A stretch of DNA of 49,836 nt, taken from Candidatus Bathyarchaeota archaeon (GTDB lineage: Archaea > Thermoproteota > Bathyarchaeia > Bathyarchaeales > Bathyarchaeaceae). The notes below the pieces were generated by a model. It did no database searches. It was not told the origin of the DNA and saw nothing but the letters and a program-made list of their open reading frames with translations. Of this stretch, positions 7,719 through 15,626 are shown piece after piece. Within the stretch, counting starts at the first letter, position 1; every line of letters starts with the position of its first letter. The stretch is from positions 1 to 49,836 of the forward strand of contig JAUWDY010000009.1 of the NCBI GenBank assembly GCA_030608565.1, written 5' to 3'. Made by a program: the position numbers and the translations under genes.

Positions 7719-7910
7719 ATGCCCAAGATAACTATTCCAAATAAATGTGCAAAATGTGGCTCAGAGAATATTAAAACAGAAGAATTGGCTATGGGTAGGA
7801 AGCATGGGGCACTCGGAGGCGGAGGTAGAGGTTACATATTCAATGTCTACATTTGTGAAGAATGTGGCTATTCAGAGCTTTACTTCAAAGAACGTACTAT
7901 ATGGGTTTAA
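7719..7910 (+). CDS. Zinc-ribbon protein (COG3478-like)
   Basis: 63 residues from the ATG at 7719; GTG at 7710 would add three. Two CxxC knuckles (CAKCGSENI and CEECGYSELY) flank a Gly-rich middle. This layout, ending in a CGY.E.Y pattern, resembles the small predicted nucleic-acid-binding Zn-ribbon proteins of COG3478 (PF09855 type). Role unknown. It carries the island repeat upstream, and half of the junction element starts about 45 bases behind the stop. Confidence 0.65.
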   Translation: MPKITIPNKCAKCGSENIKTEELAMGRKHGALGGGGRGYIFNVYICEECGYSELYFKERTIWV

Positions 7911-8326
7911 ATAATACACAGGCTATTCAATAGCTATTTCCATTGAATACTAATATCAAGCAAGATGAAGTAAACATTACTATAGAAGTTCTGAAAATCT
8001 TCTAGAAGAATCTTTCACAAACCTCATTAAGCATCAATCGTCTTTCTCTAGATTGCCATTCTCTGAAAGAGAAAGGAGAGACATATACATCCTAGGAGGG
8101 AGCTATTTCCCCTCACATACTTAGCTCCCTCCTACGATCTGTTAAATCTCTTCCTTTACCATTTTAAGTCCAGATTCCCTTTTCTTGATTTAGGAAAATA
8201 TAGTCAAGATATTCACCTTATAGTTTCTTTCTTGCTTGTGAAACAGGTTTAGGAAACTATCAAATGTATTCTACAAGGAAAGAGAGGTCTTCAGTCCAAC
8301 TAAAGACGTTAGAAACTGGGTAGATA
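7911..8326. other. Gene-free stretch with half junction element and hairpin
   Basis: No convincing gene. It holds the first half of the island junction repeat at 7957-7991 (CAAGCAAGATGAAG onwards) and a strong hairpin at 8093-8134. The remainder is AT-rich. Confidence 0.5.
8093..8134. terminator. Perfect 13-bp hairpin
   Basis: TAGGAGGGAGCTA and TAGCTCCCTCCTA are exact inverse complements separated by 16 bases. It lies between the plus-strand zinc-ribbon gene and the convergent minus-strand tiny zinc-ribbon gene, so a two-way terminator is the simple reading. Because one arm contains GGAGG, it could also be a structured RNA. Confidence 0.5.
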
Positions 8327-8461
8327 CTATGTTGTTCTTCTTTTCTTTCTATCCACAGAAAGGAGGAGTTTGCCACATTGTGGGCATTTAACAGGACAGT
8401 CGTAGAGGAGTCCTTTGTACTCGTATCCACATTGACACTTGGCATGAACCGTTTCTGACAT
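8327..8461 (-). CDS. Tiny zinc-ribbon protein (44 aa)
   Basis: A 44-residue frame with CQC at 9-11 and CPQCGK at 26-31, and a basic tail (DRKKRRTT). The ATG at 8461 is preceded by AAGGTGCTGAGGA, a fair ribosome binding site. It starts 24 bases after the stop of the small membrane protein gene at 8486-8725. The Cys layout (CxC, 14 residues, CxxCGK) matches the 40-residue protein at 1176-1298, which also follows a membrane protein gene. It probably folds around one zinc; the basic tail would suit nucleic acid or membrane contact. Function unknown. Confidence 0.6.
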   Translation of the reverse strand: MSETVHAKCQCGYEYKGLLYDCPVKCPQCGKLLLSVDRKKRRTT

Positions 8462-8485
8462 TTCCTCAGCACCTTTGTCTCTTAT

Positions 8486-8725
8486 CTAAGTTGGAACTTG
8501 ATGTTTATCTTCTTCTTTTCTTCCATATTCTGAGACTATCCAACCAACAACAACCAACACAACCCCTATGAACACTAGAGGAAAAGCATAGTCTCTATAT
8601 GGATAAATGGGAATGACTCCATACCACATTTCTGACCAAATGTAAGCAATCAATGCAAAAAGGAAAGAGATACAGCCTATAACAAAACAAGTTAGACCTA
8701 ACATTTTCATATCTGAATATTGCAT
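8486..8725 (-). CDS. Small two-helix membrane protein
   Basis: 79 residues from an ATG at 8725; ATG at 8710 is an alternative. Two transmembrane helices at about 8-28 and 45-66 are joined by an aromatic loop (MWYGVIPIYPYRDYAF), and the tail is charged (EYGRKEEDKHQ). No family recognised. It forms a pair with the tiny zinc-ribbon gene 24 bases downstream. Confidence 0.55.
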   Translation of the reverse strand: MQYSDMKMLGLTCFVIGCISFLFALIAYIWSEMWYGVIPIYPYRDYAFPLVFIGVVLVVVGWIVSEYGRKEEDKHQVPT

Positions 8726-8830
8726 GTGTAAACCCTAGAAATGAGTTTACGATTTGTATTAAAAAACTATCTGAGTATGTATGTTAAGCTAGAATTAATG
8801 TTATTATGCGTAAATCGTTCATAGGTCAAA

Positions 8831-9607
8831 CTAGATGGGCTTACTGATATATTTCTTGAGTAGAGGAAGTAATTTCCCTCTAACTTCATTGTCATTTTGT
8901 TTCTTTAGTTTCTTATGCTTATCTACAATATTTGCTATCTCTGGTTTGGCTTTATCCATAAGTGCTTTGAAGATTTCATCATAATTGATGACTCCTTTTT
9001 GCCATTTAATAACAAACGGTCTCTCTGCTATTTTCTTGCGAATATAAGAAGTTCTAGCCAAAATGCATCCTTCTATCTTATTTCTGATCTCTTCATCTCT
9101 TCCATTCAAGAGGAGAGCCAGTACATTATATTGGTTCATGGATGTCAAGAGGTCTTGTGCAATGGAGTTACTTACACCTGCAACCTCACTAGGCAGAGAT
9201 TTACTACTCAGACAATTTGACCAAATATCACGTACTTTTATCCTTGACTCCTTTCCTAGAGAATCAAAATCTCTGAATTTGGGAAGAATATTCCTTTTGA
9301 AAGAATCAACAACTAGATACAAATCTCTATGATGGTTCTTCATAAACTCATCTAGCCCTTCGTTGTATATTGTCGCTAGTCTTGGATAACTGAAGTTTAC
9401 AAATGGTTTCTCAAGATAGTTATCCAGAAGTTCTGAATTCTTTCTTATTTCATTAAATAGTGGTCGATACTCGTCTTTGACTGTACTAGTTATGTGTTCT
9501 CGTAGGGTTTGTTTCTTCTGTCTTTTGCTACCTAGGAGATAACCAATTATGGCTGTAACTAATGCTAGAGCAATTTGTAGAATCCATTGAACCCATTCAC
9601 CATTCAT
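8831..9607 (-). CDS. Single-TM protein with cytosolic helical domain
   Basis: 258 residues from the ATG at 9607, preferred over an in-frame TTG at 9616. One transmembrane helix at about 6-27 is followed by a basic stop-transfer (GSKRQKKQ) and about 230 residues of charged helical sequence ending in Lys-rich segments. There is no enzymatic motif. A TATA-like string (CTTATTTTATAG read on the minus strand) lies about 30 bases upstream, suggesting a very short leader. It may be a membrane-tethered scaffold or effector; unknown. Confidence 0.6.
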   Translation of the reverse strand: MNGEWVQWILQIALALVTAIIGYLLGSKRQKKQTLREHITSTVKDEYRPLFNEIRKNSELLDNYLEKPFVNFSYPRLATIYNEGLDEFMKNHHRDLYLVVDSFKRNILPKFRDFDSLGKESRIKVRDIWSNCLSSKSLPSEVAGVSNSIAQDLLTSMNQYNVLALLLNGRDEEIRNKIEGCILARTSYIRKKIAERPFVIKWQKGVINYDEIFKALMDKAKPEIANIVDKHKKLKKQNDNEVRGKLLPLLKKYISKPI

Positions 9608-9721
9608 TTCTATCAAACAGTAGTTGTAGTTGCTATAAAATAAGTGTAATTCTTAATGAATTAGAAAAGACTATATCTCAATAAATCCCCTTCTTCTTTA
9701 TCGTTTAGGAATGTGGTATGA

Positions 9722-10123
9722 TTGAGGATACCTGAATATCCGATTATTCTATACATCATGATAATACTCCTTTTGTTTGTTTGCTCCCTTGGTGTGTTTG
9801 TTATTGAAATGACTATTGAACCTGAATATATCCCATCAATCCTTGAGGGTTTAACATCATCTATAAGTATCATGATAGGATTTACTGCAACAATCCTTGC
9901 TATCATGTTTCAGAGAAGTAAGTTAAGACTCTCACCATTATACCTTGAGTTGGTGATTACTGCAATGATGTTATCCATTTGTGTTTTGTTTTTAACATAC
10001 TTCACTCTGGTAATGCAAGGAAACTTTCAACAAGCTCTTAGATATGGAATGTTCGACTTGATTCTTACTTTTTGTATACTTACTAGTCTCTTGAATTTCC
10101 TATACATAAAAATACGTGAATGA
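9722..10123 (+). CDS. Four-helix membrane protein
   Basis: 133 residues from a TTG at 9722. Four hydrophobic segments lie at about 7-30, 42-65, 75-98 and 108-130, with a short basic stretch (QRSKLR) between the second and third. Almost no soluble part, no family recognised. It is the last gene of the accessory island before the conserved archaeal block. Confidence 0.55.
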   Translation: MRIPEYPIILYIMIILLLFVCSLGVFVIEMTIEPEYIPSILEGLTSSISIMIGFTATILAIMFQRSKLRLSPLYLELVITAMMLSICVLFLTYFTLVMQGNFQQALRYGMFDLILTFCILTSLLNFLYIKIRE

Positions 10124-10594
10124 CTCTCTATTCCACAATATCTCTCAACTCTATAGAGTTACTCTTCTTCTCTGGTTTGTCTTGCTCTTTCCTTTTCTAT
10201 TCTCTCTCTTTCCTCTGCTTTGCATGCAGTACTTTCTTTTTAAGTATTAGATAAAAAAAGAGAGATTATGGAGATAGATTCTTTTCTAGCTCTCTTAAAG
10301 CATTGAATACCCTTTGTCTTAGTTCTTTGATAGCAGGACTCCACTATCATACACAAGTTCTGTGTTTTCAGGTCATAAGAAATGTTGTTTCACCTTTGTT
10401 GCCCTGTGCAACGCTACCCTCTCTCACCAAACAATGTCGAAACTCTCAGAGAGAGAATGTTAAAATCCTATACATGGTAATGTGCAAAAACACCATACAG
10501 TACAAAATTAACCTTAAAATCACTCCTAACCCAGAATTCAACATAGTAGTGATACGAAAAGGGTTACTTGAATGAATACCTTCTTAAAAAAGGG
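10124..10594. other. Gene-poor boundary with possible gene remnants
   Basis: No intact gene is supported. Read on the minus strand, three short pieces look like coding sequence (near 10140-10210, 10267-10340 and 10376-10440), each with a stop and no start, as expected from decayed genes. A 13-base direct repeat (AAAAGGGTTACTT) at the right edge overlaps the end of the DHH gene. Confidence 0.35.
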
Positions 10595-10600
10595 TTACTT
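10557..10600. repeat. 13-bp direct repeat at island/core boundary
   Basis: AAAAGGGTTACTT occurs at 10557-10569 and 10588-10600. The second copy includes the stop codon of the DHH gene. A short duplication of the end of a conserved gene where an accessory region begins is the sort of scar integration or recombination can leave. Confidence 0.4.
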
Positions 10601-11563
10601 CAGCTTCTCTTTAAAGAGCCTCATACAACGCTTAAGGCTTGCCTCTACATTGCCCATCCCATTAGCTCCTGCTGACACCGCGTGCCCTCCACCCATGCCG
10701 TGGAGGTATTCACCGATAGGTTTAGCTATGTCCCTGCCCAGATGTACACCTGTTTTTTCGTGGAAATCACGGCTTGAACGCAAGCTGATTTGAATCTCAC
10801 CCTCTCTCTGACCTACAACAACAGCTACATGAGCTCCTAATCCAATCAAGGCCCTTGCAGCTGAAGCTTGGTAGGCGCCAACATGGGAAAATGCGATCAG
10901 CCACTTCCCCATTTTCAGCAGCTTTGTGCGTCGACTCGCCTTAAGCCGTGCTATGCGTTCTGAATCGTTCATCGGCAAAGAAAGCAGAGGCAAGACTTCT
11001 TGGACGTTCACCCCGGCGTCGATGAGATCAGCTACGGTCTTAAGTGTGGCAGAGTTGGCCAAAATGAAGTGTCGGGTGTCAAACGCTATTCCGAGGAACA
11101 AAGCCTTAGCCGCGGGTTCTTCTAGCTTAACCTCCGCTTCCCTGAAGAACTGGTACACAATCTCGCACGTGGACGCGGCTTTTTCGTCACTCACGGATAT
11201 CGTTGCGAGACGTTCCGTTTCAGGATGACGTGCATGATGGTCAATCACGATGAGTGGAGAGTCAGATGCCCTGACTCGTTCAGCCCATTCATCCAGCTGC
11301 TGAATGGTGTTGGTGTCCAATAACACAATAACGTTTGCTTCCTCAATACGTGGATGCGTTGTCAGTTTTATGGGCAATGACTTTAACATAAATTTGGTAA
11401 GTCTGCTAGGTCCTTGGGCCGCTGCAATTTCAACGTTTAATTTAGGTCGTAGGTGCTTCAGTAGTCTGGAGAAGGCAAATGCTGCGCACACTGCGTCTGG
11501 GTCAGCGTTGTGATGGCACAATAAAACGATCAACTTAGCATTATGTTTGTCTATGAGGAGCAT
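10595..11563 (-). CDS. DHH family phosphoesterase
   Basis: 322 residues from the ATG at 11563, which overlaps the stop of the upstream gene as TAATG; an in-frame ATG at 11581 is also possible. The DHH fold is clear: HHNADPDA near the N-terminus, DTNT, then VIDHHARHP (the DHH motif), and GIAFDTRHF. The C-terminal DHHA1-type Gly-rich motif GMGGGHAVSAGANG is also present. Such enzymes use two metal ions to cut short RNA or DNA (nanoRNase, RecJ-like) or cyclic dinucleotides. It closes the exosome superoperon, where a DHH gene is commonly found in archaea, so RNA-fragment clean-up is a reasonable inference. Confidence 0.88.
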   Translation of the reverse strand: MLLIDKHNAKLIVLLCHHNADPDAVCAAFAFSRLLKHLRPKLNVEIAAAQGPSRLTKFMLKSLPIKLTTHPRIEEANVIVLLDTNTIQQLDEWAERVRASDSPLIVIDHHARHPETERLATISVSDEKAASTCEIVYQFFREAEVKLEEPAAKALFLGIAFDTRHFILANSATLKTVADLIDAGVNVQEVLPLLSLPMNDSERIARLKASRRTKLLKMGKWLIAFSHVGAYQASAARALIGLGAHVAVVVGQREGEIQISLRSSRDFHEKTGVHLGRDIAKPIGEYLHGMGGGHAVSAGANGMGNVEASLKRCMRLFKEKLK

Positions 11564-11865
11564 TATTTTGTGGATTTGCATGTAAGCGCCCTCAGATATC
11601 TTTCAATAGATGCGAAGGCTTCTTCTGTAGCTTCGTTGACCAGCCTTTTAACATCATGATTTTTCATAAGGGGCGATAAGGTGACTTCTACGTCGACGTT
11701 CACGGTGACGGGTTTTGTCCCTTCGGTGTCAATGGTTATGTCAAGGGTAGAAATTCTATTTGAAGGAATCTTTGACAGGATATGTTTTCTCGCCGCCTTT
11801 TCTGCAATTTCGCAAAGCTCTTTCACCTGCTCAGAAGTAAGTTCAGGTATACCTATTTCTTCCAA
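11563..11865 (-). CDS. DUF3194 family protein
   Basis: 100 residues from a TTG at 11865, with AGGATGA at a suitable distance upstream. A helical N-terminus is followed by a beta part with the typical ILSKIPSNRISTLDITI and PVTVNVDVEVTLSP segments and a C-terminal helix. This fits DUF3194, an archaeal family of unknown function that sits next to prefoldin beta. The conserved position between prefoldin beta and the DHH protein supports the assignment. Confidence 0.8.
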   Translation of the reverse strand: MEEIGIPELTSEQVKELCEIAEKAARKHILSKIPSNRISTLDITIDTEGTKPVTVNVDVEVTLSPLMKNHDVKRLVNEATEEAFASIERYLRALTCKSTK

Positions 11866-11877
11866 AAAACTTTCATC

Positions 11878-12249
11878 CTATGGAGGCGGTGGCGAAAGCG
11901 GGCGCAGGTCACGCTGCAGTTTTGTCTGCAAATCCTTCACTTGGGTTCGTAGCCGCTCCTCCTGTTTACCAAGAACGTTAATCCTCATGTTAAGAAGGTC
12001 TTTCCGTTCATTCAGTTCAGTTGTCACCTTACCTTTCTTCGCCTTCACTAGAAGCGAACCAATGGACTTATAAATTGTCGCGGAGTCGGTCAGTTTCGCC
12101 AACTCGCTTAACGCCTGCTCCACCTCAGTAAACTCCAACTCAAGCTGCTGCTTCTGCGTTAGAACCGCCTGCAATGTCTGCTGTAACTGCTGAAGCCTCA
12201 ACAACCGCTGTTGAACTTGAGGTGGAAGCCTAGAAATATCCTCGCTCAT
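11878..12249 (-). CDS. pfdB: Prefoldin subunit beta
   Basis: 123 residues from the ATG at 12249. Two long coiled-coil helices, rich in Gln and Leu (LQQLQQTLQAVLTQKQQLE early and a Lys/Glu/Leu-rich one late), are joined by a short beta-hairpin region with YKSIGSLLVKAKK, the beta-prefoldin signature. The hexameric chaperone (two alpha and four beta subunits) captures unfolded proteins and hands them to the group II chaperonin. Ending in PLSPPPP is unusual but harmless. A TATA-like GTTATAATG in the 130-base gap upstream suggests its own promoter inside the block. Confidence 0.93.
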   Translation of the reverse strand: MSEDISRLPPQVQQRLLRLQQLQQTLQAVLTQKQQLELEFTEVEQALSELAKLTDSATIYKSIGSLLVKAKKGKVTTELNERKDLLNMRINVLGKQEERLRTQVKDLQTKLQRDLRPLSPPPP

Positions 12250-12383
12250 CACAATTCCTCAAACCGTCGTTTCTCAACTCTGTCTGCATTATAACGTCGC
12301 GTTAATTAAGCGTTTTCACGTAAGACATCATCTGTAGCTAGTTTGCAGGTTAGAACAGAATCCATATTTTGAAACGTATCATC

Positions 12384-12650
12384 TTATTTATCGGCAAATT
12401 GAAGTTTATCAACAGATTTCAATACTGTTTTCGTTAAAAAAACCCAACGAAGGAAAGAGTTTATGGAAGCTCTTAAAGCGGACGTGTCTTCCGCCTCAAA
12501 GCGTATTATCAACGTTTTTCCTCTGCCTTCGATATAGACTCTAGAGCGACGGGTAGACATCGTTCTAGTCTCAGGTCGTAATGCCTTGAGCATGATTTTT
12601 GACTGCTTTTGAGATGGAAAATCTAAGTGGACAACCGCTTGAGCTCTCAT
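12384..12650 (-). CDS. pcc1: KEOPS complex subunit Pcc1
   Basis: 88 residues from the ATG at 12650; the frame is open upstream to 12689 but the family begins at MRAQAVVHLDF. The sequence has the Pcc1 pattern: an N-terminal strand, a helix KIMLKALRPET, a two-strand hairpin (RSRVYIEGRGKTLIIRFEA), then DTSALRASINSFLRW. Pcc1 is the dimerising subunit of KEOPS, which makes the t6A modification at position 37 of tRNAs that read ANN codons. Its place between Brix and prefoldin beta is the usual archaeal one. Confidence 0.85.
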   Translation of the reverse strand: MRAQAVVHLDFPSQKQSKIMLKALRPETRTMSTRRSRVYIEGRGKTLIIRFEAEDTSALRASINSFLRWVFLTKTVLKSVDKLQFADK

Positions 12651-12698
12651 TTTCGAGTTTCCCACATCACCTGCGATATGGTAACACAAGGACCTATT

Positions 12699-13069
12699 TC
12701 AATCCTTGTGCTTACACATCCTAATTCTCGCTACTTTTTGGTTGCGACCGTATCCACTGTAAAAGAGACCAAAAATCTCTTTATCTGGCGAATGTAGGTT
12801 CATGGACCCCCCAAGTGTAGATTCGCTTATAGGGATAATCTCGTCTGGTTTACCTCTTGGAACTTCACAGACAGCATCAAAAAGCAACATTTTTGTTGCA
12901 AAAACAATAATAACTCGGTCAGCACTTGATTCAATAGCTTTTTCAGCTGTTCCACCAAGATTCAACTTGCCCTGACTAATTCAGACAGCATCAGGTATCA
13001 AACGTTCAACATCGTGACAAAAGCGCTTTATCCTCTTCGTCGGCCTTCGAGAGGTATTAGTAAGATCAC
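12699..13069 (-). pseudogene. Broken Brix (archaeal Imp4-like) gene
   Basis: Reading the minus strand gives a clear Brix N-terminus (SRRPTKRIKRFCHDVERLIP, then GKLNLGGTAEKAIESSADRVIIV), but it is disrupted. A GTG at 13069, coupled to the L37Ae stop, opens with VILL and must lose frame near 13056 (one base missing) to enter SRRP. An in-frame TGA at 12981-12983 replaces the residue after DAV, where Arg is usual. The part after about 12900 no longer looks like Brix in any single frame. Intact archaeal Brix proteins help process pre-rRNA. Sequencing error could explain one lesion but hardly all of them. Confidence 0.6.
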
Positions 13070-13371
13070 TCTCTTTCTTCTGCAACGAGAACTTCCGGGG
13101 TTTCTGGAGATGGTAGCCCCTTAGCTGAACGCTTCGCTATGATGCCAAGCTTTGTGATTGGGGTGTAAGCGCCGCCCGTGAATGTTAGACCGCATTTTTT
13201 ACAGTTCCAGACGCCTACGCTTTTTCTTCGAACCGAACCAAAGCCGCATTTGGGGCATCTGTGGGCTTTTTTCATTTCCGAAAGCACTTTGACGTATCTT
13301 TTTCTAACACTCGAGCCGTAGCGAGCCCCAAATCCTCTCGTTGAACCAACCTTTTTGGTTCGTCCGCCCAT
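13066..13371 (-). CDS. rpl37ae: Ribosomal protein L37Ae (eL43)
   Basis: 101 residues from the ATG at 13371, which overlaps the rrp42 stop as TGATG; the frame is open further but the protein family starts at [20 protein letters not shown] four-Cys zinc ribbon is present (CPKCGFGSV and CKKCGLTF), followed by the family ending TGGAYTP. It is a structural protein of the large ribosomal subunit. The C-terminal tail after residue 80 is longer than in many homologues. In many archaea rpoP follows this gene; here the broken Brix gene overlaps it directly. Confidence 0.92.
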   Translation of the reverse strand: MGGRTKKVGSTRGFGARYGSSVRKRYVKVLSEMKKAHRCPKCGFGSVRRKSVGVWNCKKCGLTFTGGAYTPITKLGIIAKRSAKGLPSPETPEVLVAEERE

Positions 13372-14168
13372 CAGCCTTTCACCATGAGCTTTCGTAATTC
13401 TATACTTTTTTCTTGGGCTATCTTTGTGGCTTCCATGATTTGTTGCGTCGTGAAATAGCCGCTGCCACCTTTCTGCATTGCACAAATTTTTCCGTCTTTT
13501 TCTATGGTCATTGTGAGCCGGGTATCCATAACTTGTTCCTCTCCGAGTTCAGGGTCCACTATAAGCTTCTCGTTGATTTTAGCAAGCGTAACAGCTATTG
13601 GATGGTTTCTTATTGGAAGTTGAGTGTATCCAGGCTTTATCTCGATTTCGCCGTCTTTCACTTGATATTTAAACATCTTTGTGTTAAGCAACGCGGCAAG
13701 TGCTGCTAGGGCTGAGGCGTCTATAAGATTTCCGTCGTGGTTCAGAACGTAAATGTCGATGAAGACGATGAAAACTTTCTTTTTAGGGATAGCACATAGC
13801 TTCTCTAGTGCAATTGCCTTGGACTCTCGTATGCCGCGGTCAACGACTCTTGCAAGTTCTATCGCTTCTTTGCCTGGTGGTCCGGTTTCAAATGTGGGTG
13901 ACGCCAGCGGCACAAGCTCAGCGTTAACCGTGAGTACTCCCTCGTTGGGTATGTCGGAAAACGGTGCACCAACTTCGATTTTTATTCCAACAAGTACTTC
14001 GGTTTTGCCTAGGCGCACGCGAGCTGAACCTTCAGCGCTCCCAATGATACCTGCCTCCAGCTGGACTTCACGATAATCAGTTAATCCCCGTCCATCCAGT
14101 CGCTTCCCGTCAGAGATGGATTGAACAATTTGCTTCTGCGTTATATGGGGAATTATGATCTGGGTCAT
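13371..14168 (-). CDS. rrp42: Exosome complex protein Rrp42
   Basis: 265 residues with an RNase PH fold: [15 protein letters not shown] near the start, [12 protein letters not shown] and [14 protein letters not shown] in the middle, and [19 protein letters not shown] later. Rrp42 and Rrp41 form the alternating hexameric ring of the archaeal exosome. Rrp42 is the inactive partner, needed for RNA binding, while Rrp41 carries the phosphorolytic site. The ATG overlaps the rrp41 stop by 4 bases (ATGA). Confidence 0.96.
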   Translation of the reverse strand: MTQIIIPHITQKQIVQSISDGKRLDGRGLTDYREVQLEAGIIGSAEGSARVRLGKTEVLVGIKIEVGAPFSDIPNEGVLTVNAELVPLASPTFETGPPGKEAIELARVVDRGIRESKAIALEKLCAIPKKKVFIVFIDIYVLNHDGNLIDASALAALAALLNTKMFKYQVKDGEIEIKPGYTQLPIRNHPIAVTLAKINEKLIVDPELGEEQVMDTRLTMTIEKDGKICAMQKGGSGYFTTQQIMEATKIAQEKSIELRKLMVKG

Positions 14169-14908
14169 TGTTTTTCTACCGCCTTCTTAACAGCGATGTA
14201 CCTTGCCTTTAAAGCTTCCTTTTGAAGCGTGTGTATTTGCTTGCATCCGGTGAGAGCAAGGTTCACCACCTGCTCAAATTCGTCCGTTGTTAGTCCCCCA
14301 TCCATCTGAAGTAACGTTATGGCGTTCAAATTTGGCATCAGCGCCAAAGGTAAATCCGCTTCACCCATTTTGTCCTCAACATCCATCAAATCCAGCACTA
14401 GATGTCCTTCTACTTTTCCAGCCGCACACGCCGCAACCAAATCTCTCATAGGAATTCCAGCGTCTGCTAACGCTACAGAGGCAGCAGTAATGCCCGCGCA
14501 TCTAGTTCCGCCGTTTGCTTGCAAAACTTCAATGAAAACGTCTATGCATGTTCGTGGAAAATGTTCAAGAAAAATGGATGGCTCAATGGCCCACGTAATC
14601 ACCTTGGAGAGTTCCTGTTCCCTTCTCGAGGGAGCTGGTCTTTTCCTCTCATCAACTGAAAACGGTGCCATATGATAGCGGCAACGGAGCAAGGCGCGGT
14701 CCAGCAGGGTTAAATGTTTGGGATGAACCTCCTTGGGGCCGTACACTCCGACGAGAATCTTGTTCTTACCCTGCTCGATGTAGGCGGAACCGTCGGCGTT
14801 TCTAATTACACCAGCCTCGATTTTTATTGGCCTTAACTCATCTAGTTTTCTTCCATCTGCTCGAATGCCATTTTTGTCGATTAATTTTTTAGTTGTCTTT
14901 CTGGGCAT
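14165..14908 (-). CDS. rrp41: Exosome complex exonuclease Rrp41
   Basis: 247 residues from the ATG at 14908, chosen because GGGAGGTG lies seven bases upstream; a GTG inside that site could add three residues. It has the RNase PH fold with [29 protein letters not shown], and the acidic [13 protein letters not shown] (Asp about 185), which holds the catalytic aspartates in archaeal Rrp41. It degrades RNA 3' to 5' with phosphate and can also add tails. The start lies inside the end of rrp4, so the two are translated together. Confidence 0.96.
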   Translation of the reverse strand: MPRKTTKKLIDKNGIRADGRKLDELRPIKIEAGVIRNADGSAYIEQGKNKILVGVYGPKEVHPKHLTLLDRALLRCRYHMAPFSVDERKRPAPSRREQELSKVITWAIEPSIFLEHFPRTCIDVFIEVLQANGGTRCAGITAASVALADAGIPMRDLVAACAAGKVEGHLVLDLMDVEDKMGEADLPLALMPNLNAITLLQMDGGLTTDEFEQVVNLALTGCKQIHTLQKEALKARYIAVKKAVEKQ

Positions 14909-15602
14909 GTTTAACACCTCCCTTTTCCTTCTGAATCATTTTCGTTACGCGATCCGTTAACCCGCTTGTGTGGGCTTCTTGATCGATCTTGCGAATGGCC
15001 ATAATCGCGAGTCTTTCATCTTCAAGAGTTTTGCCGCTAACGAGAACCAATCCGTTTTGACCAAGAGTGATATGACACCCGGTTTCTCTTTTCAGCATAC
15101 TTATCATTGAACCTTGCCTTCCAATAAGTCGCGGAATTTTTGTGGGGGTAACTTCCACGATTTGTCCGCGCGTGATCTTCCCGAGACTTGGTTCACCGAC
15201 AGTAAGTAGGGGGTCGCGTGTTCGGTTGTATGCAACTACTTTGGCAATGATAAGATCACCTATATTGAAGATGGAGAACAAATCGTTTTTCTGTGGTTTA
15301 AACGGGCGGTCAAGTACGTCTGACGCTCGGAGCATTGCAAGGTAAGGGGCGTTGATATCCAACATCCAGCCACTGAAGCCTACGTCAACTACTTTTCCAA
15401 TAATTGTATCCTCAATGTAAGGGATGTAAAACGCTCTTAGGGCAACGACGTGAACTCTTCGCTCTTCATAGTCTACAAGCCCAAGTTGGGTAGAATAAAT
15501 TTTGCCGTCTTCCTTGTACGCGTTTTCGCCAGCCACGTAGTTACCTTCGGCAAGCAGATCTCCTGGCGTTACAAGTTGTTTATTCTCATAAAAGGTGGGC
15601 AA
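14889..15602 (-). CDS. rrp4: Exosome RNA-binding cap protein Rrp4
   Basis: 237 residues from a TTG at 15602. I prefer this to the GTG at 15611 because that GTG is part of a GAGGTG ribosome binding site six bases before the TTG. The domain order is that of archaeal Rrp4: an N-terminal strand domain ([11 protein letters not shown]), an S1 domain (about 60-145, with [15 protein letters not shown]), and a KH domain (about 150-215, with [20 protein letters not shown]). It forms the cap that feeds RNA into the Rrp41-Rrp42 ring. Confidence 0.95.
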   Translation of the reverse strand: MPTFYENKQLVTPGDLLAEGNYVAGENAYKEDGKIYSTQLGLVDYEERRVHVVALRAFYIPYIEDTIIGKVVDVGFSGWMLDINAPYLAMLRASDVLDRPFKPQKNDLFSIFNIGDLIIAKVVAYNRTRDPLLTVGEPSLGKITRGQIVEVTPTKIPRLIGRQGSMISMLKRETGCHITLGQNGLVLVSGKTLEDERLAIMAIRKIDQEAHTSGLTDRVTKMIQKEKGGVKHAQKDN

Positions 15603-15626
15603 TTTTGTCACCTCAATGTAAATAAT

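Noticed and set aside
2502-7991. CRISPR array
   Set aside because: The repeats are few, lie at gene starts and ends, and are not evenly spaced with short spacers; no cas gene is seen.
2502-7991. Integron cassettes with attC sites
   Set aside because: Genes face both ways, the repeats lack the paired inverted attC core sites, and no integrase gene is in the window.
8260-8472. 70-codon minus-strand frame overlapping the tiny zinc ribbon
   Set aside because: The overlapping 44-residue frame has four ordered cysteines and a ribosome binding site, whereas this frame has neither.
10303-10575. Plus-strand frame of 90 codons before the DHH gene
   Set aside because: Low-complexity, no ribosome binding site, no protein-like pattern; the minus strand holds better, though broken, coding pieces.
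12651-12689. Longer N-terminus of Pcc1
   Set aside because: Pcc1 proteins begin near the ATG at 12650, and the extra 13 residues have no counterpart in the family as I know it.
12981-12983. TGA in the Brix gene read as selenocysteine or another recoded residue
   Set aside because: Family members have Arg here, no SECIS-like hairpin follows, and the gene has other lesions, so decay or error is simpler.
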